Positions 58,143 to 64,000 of a stretch of 64,000 nt of DNA are shown piece after piece. Position numbers and translations under genes: made by a program. The number at the start of each line of letters is the position of its first letter. Within the stretch, counting starts at the first letter, position 1. A model generated the notes under the pieces. The model was not told where the DNA came from. It saw only the letters and a program-made list of their open reading frames with translations, and did no database searches. Source of the stretch: Cafeteria roenbergensis (lineage: Eukaryota; Sar; Bigyra; Bicosoecida; Cafeteriaceae); NCBI GenBank assembly GCA_008330645.1, contig VLTN01000009.1:620001-684000 (forward strand), given 5' to 3'.

Positions 58143-61100
58143 ATGGCAGCTGCCATGGAGGAGCAGTCGCCGCTGCTGGAGCGCATCGGTAACGTGCTCC
58201 TCAACGGGCTGTTCGGCCTCGGCCTCATCGCGCGCGACCAGAAAAGCAAGGCTTCCGGCCTTCGGCAAGGCTCCACGTCCTTTGGCGGACTGGGCTTCAT
58301 CCTTGCCACAGTCATCGAGGCGGGGCAGATGCTGGCATTCCCATTTTCAGCTGTGCAGACGGTGTGGCAAGGCACGATCATCCGGTCGGCCGCGTTGCCC
58401 GTGCTCACAGTTGTCATGCCTGCGTCCTTGGACCTGTGGTTTGGTCCCGCTGCTTACCAAGTGAGTCTGCCGGCGGGCACCGCCCAGCTGCCCCCAAGGC
58501 TCGGTCAAGGAGAACACGCGGCAGAACGACTGACTGCGAGGTTTGCAGGATTGGTTCGAGACACAGTCGAGGCAGCTGACTCTCAAGCCGGTGCGTCTTG
58601 CGGTGCCGCCTCGCCCCGCAGGTGATGTTCTTCCTCGGGATCGCGTGGGTTCTCATCTTCATCAGCCTCTCCGTCTCCATCGCGGTGGCGTTCATCAGGG
58701 AGAAGAAGCAGTCCGAGTTCGCCCTCAGGCTCTTCCGCGGCGTTGCCGTCCTCTCAACCACGGTGCTTTTCCTGCCCGTGTCGTCCCTGCTCTTCCGCTC
58801 GTACTCGTGCAGCGCCGGGTCCGACATCAGCGGGTCGACCGATGACTGGCTCGGCGCGGGAATCCCCTGCGACAACGTGTGGCGCATGGTTGTTCTTGGC
58901 GTGGTGGCGGTTATGCTGCTGCTCTTCTTCATCCTTGCCATGTTCGTGGCCGCCACCTTTGTCAACAGGCACCCGGGCAGCCTCCGATGGGCCGCCAAGA
59001 GCCACGGTCGCGTGGCCATCGCCCTGCTTGTCGCCAAGGTGCTCCTCACGGCCATTTTCAACGTCAGCCCGGCAGCGGCGCGCAGCCTGGGCACGTGCAT
59101 TGCACTGATCGTCGTTGCGCTGGGGTGGCTTGTGGCGCTGTACCGCGAGCTGCCAATGCTCCGGCCCGTGGCCAACGCGCTGCGCGCGGGGAGCGCGACG
59201 GCGTTCTTGTGGGCGAGCGTGGCGCTGCTCGTCTCAAATTTGATGCCGGGCCACGACGTTTCGGTCATGACATTGCTGGGCATCCCCGTCGCGGCGCTCG
59301 CTGGGGGCATGCTGGTCCTCACGGAGGCGCGCCGGGTCGTGAGCGGCAAGCTGTCCGACTGCGTCAGCGTGTCGCACATCGTGCTGTGGGCCAGCGCACG
59401 GGTGCAGGAGGCGGAGCAGATCCAGCACAAGGCCGAGGGCACTCCCGTCGCCATCGCCATCGACCGGCTCGCGTCGGCCTTCAGCCTCAAGTACATCGAG
59501 CAGACGGAAAACTACACTGACGACTCCCTCGAAGCGGACGAGGCTCGCGTGCTCGGCAGCGCTCGCCATCGAGGCGGGCCCGGGCCGTGGCAAGCCGCAG
59601 CGGCGTCGGTGGGGGGTGCCCCGCCGCTGGGCGCGCGCTCTGACTCGGAGGGCCCGCCTCGTCCTCCTGGCCCGCGACCGCTGGCGCGCACTGAGAGCGA
59701 GAGCTCGATGGTCCCTCACGGCGAGGTGGCCGCGAGCTCGAAGCCCCCTGCGCCGCGACATGGGATGCGCAGGCGGTCCGTGGTGGTCAAGGGCAAGCAC
59801 GGGTTGCACGTTGTCGACCAAGCAGCTGGTGTGTCAGGAGCCGGGGGACATGGACCGGTCAGCGGCCTGGATGCCGGCATGCCCATCGACAGCGACGCCG
59901 AGGCCACCGCCCGCCGCAGGCTGAGCCTCCTCGCCGCCGCAGAGGAGGCCTACCGCACTGCCATGAAGAGCGAGGCCTCCGGACTCGCCCTCGTCGCCGC
60001 GGCCAAGTTCTACGAGGCCTTCTCCCCTCACAAACAGCAGGAGGTCGACTGCATCGGCAAGCTCAAGGCCATGCAGCCCGCGCCCGACCTGGCCTTCGTC
60101 GTCTTCGTCCGCGGCATCGAGCTCAGCGATTCGTCTGCTGGTGATGGGAGGCTCGCCGCCATCGACCGCGTGATGTTCGAGCAGATGGCCGACGAGACGC
60201 GGCGCGCTGCGTGCCACCGCGCTGCGCTCCATGGTGGAGCTGTGGGCGCACCTGGAGCAGAAGCGGCCCGACCTCTGGCAGGTGCTGCAGACGGGCGCGC
60301 GCCTGGACGCGGACATCGTGCGGTGCGACTTCCTCTTCAGCCGCATGCTCCGCCTCAACCCCGAGTCCACGACGATCCTCCGCGCGTACAGCGGCTTCCT
60401 GTCCGGCCTGGGCTTCGACCCCGTGCGCGGCATGGAGCTCCGCAACCGCGCCGACCGCATCGACGAGGTGGCCTCCAGAAGCCGCGTGGGCAAGGTCGCG
60501 AGCGTGAGCCTCTTCTCGTACGGCGCCTCCCTCAAGGGCAACCGCCAGCTCCAGCTCGCCCTCACGGACGCCAGCTCGCCCGTGGTCACCATCTCCACCA
60601 GCTCCAGCAACCGCGGCGAGATCGTGGCCGTCACGCCGGCGGCCGCCAAGCTGCTCCTCGCCACCCGTGCAGATTCGCTCATAGGGCAGAACATCTCCAC
60701 CATCGTGCCGCCGCCCTTCCAGGACTTCCACCAGCACATGCTCGACGGCTTCGGTCGCTCCGTCACGTCGGAGTCGTCCATCGTGGGCCACGAAGTCATG
60801 CTGCCCGTTGCCAGGCGCGACGGCACCATCATCGCGTGCAATCTGACGTTTGACGAGTCGCCGCCGGACGCTGCCACCATGCAGCCGCGCCTGGCCGCGG
60901 TGCTGCACCCGGTGCCGAGCGCGCACGACCTGGTGCTCTTCGTGGGGGAGGCAGACGGCTTCCGCATCGCCTCGGCCTCGCGCGGCGCCCTGACGCTCTT
61001 GGGCATCGACGCAGAAGTGCTCAAGGACAGGCACACTCCCTTGACGTCCTTCCTGCCGTCGTTGTCGCCGTCGTTCGTGCCGTTCATGACTCGCTCCTCC

Positions 61101-64000
61101 GGACGGGAGGAGCTGCGAACTCTCCGCGACGCCGCCAGCCTTGCCGAGTCGGGCTCGAGCTCCACAGCCGCCACTCCCGGGCCAAGCGTGCGGCGCCCCG
61201 CCCGAGGAGCTGGCATCGGATCCGGGAGCTCGCTGATGGCGCAGGTGAAGCCCGACAAGCGGGGCATCGCCAGGGTGCGAGTGGCGCCGATGCTATCGCT
61301 CAAGGAGACGGGCCTGGTGCCGCTGGAGTTCCAGGGGGCGCCGTTCGCGACGGTTCTCGCCGGGTCGGTGCAGTGCATGCGGATGATGGGCAGCGAGGTG
61401 TTCCTGCTTCGGTTCGTGCCGACGCGGCTGGTGATCCCTGCGGGGGTGCCGCTGGACGGGAGCGAGGCGGAGCTCGTGATGGAGGACTCGCCCGAGGCGG
61501 GCTCGCGACCGTCGATGGCAATCTTCGGGGGCGTTGCAGGCCCAGAAAGCCGCAAGCCCTCTGCTGTGGCGTTCGGCGCCACGAGGACCCAAGTCAAGGA
61601 GTCGGACAACGACGATGACGATGATGGCGAGAGCGTCAGTTCTGCAGGAGTTGTGCTTAGCCAAGCCGACTCAGCTGGCCACGAGAAGCGCAGCACACCC
61701 AGGGCAGACGTTCTCCTTCCCTCTTCTCAAGCTGGGAATCTCGAGCGAGGACAGGAGAGCTCAGAGAGTGCCACTTTAATCCGCTCCGCGACTGGAGATA
61801 ATCCTGGTCACTCCGAGAGTGTGGCCGAAGACGCGAAACTGCTGCATCGGTCAGACTCAGCTGATGCCGAAGCAACATGCGTCAGCATGACTGATCTGCT
61901 CAACCCCAAAGCCAGCGGCGTGCGCGATCGGCGCCCGTCGCCGTCTGACACGGACTCTTCACGGCCCGAGCAGCGTCGCACGCTCGACCCGGAGAATTTG
62001 ACAGTCAGCGCCGGAGCCAGCAAGTCTGGACTGTCGCTCAAGGTTCTGGAACCGAGAACGCTACCTGCTGCCAAGGAGAGGGCATCTCGCCCGCTCAAGG
62101 GTGCACTGAAGCAACCCGGGTCGGCTGTTGGCATGGGTGGGGCACGCATGTCAGTGGGCGCCAGCGACTTCGCGTCGTCAAGCCTGGGCGAGGGCAAAAT
62201 CGTGTCGGGACCTTCCGGGACGATGTTTGGGGACGGGGCGTCGTCAACGGGCGACTCGACTGTCGGGGGCGCTGCCCAGGTGGGCGGGCTGCTCCGAGCC
62301 GTGCTCAATCGCAACGAAGGCCGCGAAGGGGAGACGAACAGCATCCGGCTGGTGCTGCTGCTCTCGGCGACCTGCGTGCTCCTGGCATCAGCCGGGACAG
62401 CCATCTGGATCGACCGGTCGCGGGTAACGATGGAGGGGCGGTCTGAGGGCTTCAGACTGTCGACCGTGCGGATGCACGCGTTCCACGAGGCTTGGACCAC
62501 GGCAGTATCCATCTTCACAAACGTGTCCCGTGCCTCGGACATCGTGCTCGCACCTGTGGATGTCCTGCACGACAGGTTCGTTGCCGCGGCCGACCGCTCG
62601 CACGATGCCGCCAAGCTGCTGCACGACGCAGGCGAAGCAGCCGGCCCGCACGGCGCTCACTTTGACCTAGAGTACCACTTCCCCATGCTAGAGCCCAGCC
62701 CAGACGGCAAGACACCGCCCGTGGTCTCCCAGATGTCCGTTGGCGACGCGGAGACGTTCATCTACGGGATATTCGGCGTTCTCAAGGCTCTGCCCCCACA
62801 CGAGTGGACGTCCACAGCAGGGGTGCGGGCGTTCTCGACCATGGTAGTGAACGAAATTGGCTACCGGAACGCGTTGGAGAAGGGCATCGGGCAGCGGGAG
62901 TACGACTTCGCCCTGCTCCTCCCTGCCATGGCCGAGCAGATCATCTACGCTGGGACGGCCTTTCTCGTCGGCGTCATCCTCACCAGCCTTGTCGCCATCA
63001 CTGTTGCCGTAACATCGCTCTGGCGGCGGTCCATCAACACAATGCAGCTCTTCCTCACCTTCCCTGCGGAGGTGTCCGGGTCGCTCCGGCAGCTCGCCTC
63101 CATCGAGCTCGAGGCCGCAGACGCTGACGAGTCGAGCGAATTTGGCGACGACGACGATGACGACGACGAAGGAGGAGCCCCCCGCTTCAGTGCAAATGGC
63201 GGCGACCAAGTCGTCGGGTTTGCGCAGGATGACGACGACGACGCGAGCTCCGAGGCGAGGTCTCGATTGCTCACGGACGGACCGGGTCGGACCAGCACAA
63301 AAGGCAGCATGGCCACTCCTCGCGCTCAGTCTGCCGCAGACGGCAAAGTGGACGAGCCAGGCGAGACCGACGAGGCGATGCGCAACCAGGTCATCAACGA
63401 GGCAGACGCAACCGCCAGGTGGGAGGCATCACTTCAAGCGCTCAGGGCCCTGAGGCGCAATCGCCGAAGGCGTGGGGGACCATCCCCGCTGTTCCGGGAT
63501 CGGGAGTTCAAGGTGTCGAACGGGTTCGTCGTCTCTTCGCTGCTGTGGCTGTTGCTGCCGGTGGTGATGATCGGCATCTGGCTGGGCACGGTGGTGCTGG
63601 TCAGCGTGGCGTCGTACGACCGGTCCAACGGCCAGGCAAAGCGCATTCTCCAGGCGTCCCATGTTCGTCACCACATTGACGAGATCGAGTCGTATTCCAT
63701 GCTGGCGGTTTCGAACCAAACCATCCTGCAGAATTTGCTTCGCATTCCTGGGCTGCAGCAGACGGCTGTTGACTACGATGCCACTTCCACGTGGAAGCTT
63801 GCCTACGAGATGCACACCCTCATCTTCGGAGGCCTGGCCTGCTCCGCCATCAAGAGGTGCGAACTGATTGGCCCGGCTCGTGAGGGCGCAACCGCCGTTG
63901 CGCCTTTCTCCGCAGCCATGTACCTGGCTGACGGATGCCTTGGCGCGCCGCCTGAGCAAGAGGCGGAGTGCAGGACCGTTGGCGGCGGCGTTATGAACAG
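58143..64000 (+). CDS. TmcB-like PAS-containing multi-pass membrane protein, second paralogue (partial at window end, frame broken once)
   Basis: Exon 1 is 58143-58460; after a 161-bp GTGAGT...CGCAG intron, exon 2 starts at 58622 with VMFFLGIAWVLIFISL. The N-terminal half has about eight hydrophobic segments, then a Ser/Pro-rich loop and a TPR-like helical region (AEEAYRTAMKSEASGLALVA, then FVVFVRGIELSDSSAGDG and IDRVMFEQMADETRRA), the TmcB/TmcC layout. The matching continuation (LWAHLEQKRPDLWQVLQTG, then ILRAYSGFLSGLG) lies in a different frame, so there is a frame break between ~60196 and 60231. From there the frame stays open to the window end through the PAS domain and further membrane segments, parallel to the gene at 1-3914. 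The break could be an assembly error or a real mutation. Function as for the first paralogue: unknown, presumed sensory. Confidence 0.75.
60196..60231 (+). other. Reading-frame break in second TmcB-like gene
   Basis: Upstream, frame 2 encodes conserved FEQMADETRRA. Downstream, frame 3 encodes conserved ALRSMVELWAHLEQKR. The two meet here without room for a GT-AG intron that would keep both conserved parts. The change corresponds to one extra base or two missing bases and does not lie in a homopolymer. Confidence 0.75.
60550..64000 (+). repeat. Direct paralogous repeat, copy 2 (pairs with 1-3388)
   Basis: This is the second copy of the mosaic repeat. Near-identical blocks are ~61049-61520, ~62267-63095 and ~63500-63880. 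Diverged blocks are ~61521-62260, ~63103-63350 and ~63888-63950. In 62408-63060 I noticed only two base differences from copy 1. Confidence 0.95.

Noticed and set aside
1-64000. Integrated virus-like or retroelement sequence
   Set aside because: I looked for reverse transcriptase, integrase, capsid and polymerase B motifs among the longer frames and recognised none.

Overview
This window looks like nuclear DNA of a compact, very GC-rich unicellular eukaryote. The genes are eukaryotic: ORC5, EMC4, a TMEM97/sigma-2 receptor, a DPP8/9-type peptidase, a TFIIIC Tau95-like subunit, a TLC-domain protein and a mitochondrial ribosome recycling factor. They are cut by short GT-AG introns (mostly about 55-200 bp) and lie 140-1000 bp apart on both strands. 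PAS-containing TmcB-like multi-pass membrane proteins, FkbM methyltransferases and secreted glycosidases fit a free-living, possibly phagotrophic protist. A stramenopile such as a bicosoecid (Cafeteria-like) would fit, but that is inference from composition and gene content. I saw no reverse transcriptase, integrase, transposase, capsid gene, rRNA, tRNA or CRISPR array.

Layout, left to right. The window opens inside a TmcB-like PAS/membrane gene (to 3914). Then come ORC5 (-) head-to-head with five-exon mitochondrial RRF (+), an unrecognised 611-aa gene (-), FkbM methyltransferase copy A (-), an unrecognised four-exon gene (-), TMEM97-like (+), a secreted GH5 endoglycoceramidase-like enzyme (+) and FkbM copy B (-). 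Copy B is about 99.5% identical to copy A in a 1.42-kb unit. Next are a METTL21-type methyltransferase (-) head-to-head with an SDR (+), EMC4 (-) head-to-head with the DPP8/9-like peptidase (+), a TLC protein (-) head-to-head with a HEAT-like giant (+), a secreted trefoil-plus-DUF5054/GH38-like enzyme (+), a Tau95-like gene (+), and a 15.3-kb uninterrupted frame for a roughly 5,100-residue low-complexity protein (-). The window closes inside a second TmcB-like gene (+), a paralogue of the first.

The main observations are these. (1) The two TmcB-like paralogues alternate between blocks that are nearly identical at nucleotide level and blocks that are fully diverged, which suggests gene conversion with diversifying linkers. 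(2) The FkbM duplication is almost exactly one gene long. (3) The second TmcB-like gene has a reading-frame break near 60.2 kb. (4) ORC5 has lost the usual Walker A and Walker B residues. (5) At least two introns are multiples of three and stop-free, so retaining them would keep the frame. (6) A trefoil-like domain is joined to a DUF5054 enzyme. (7) Several head-to-head pairs share promoters of 136-171 bp.

The genes do not form one pathway. They are a housekeeping mixture (replication, mitochondrial translation, ER membrane insertion, Pol III transcription) plus secreted hydrolases and large sensory-type membrane proteins. Exon boundaries are my own reading of splice signals and frame agreement, not transcript evidence.
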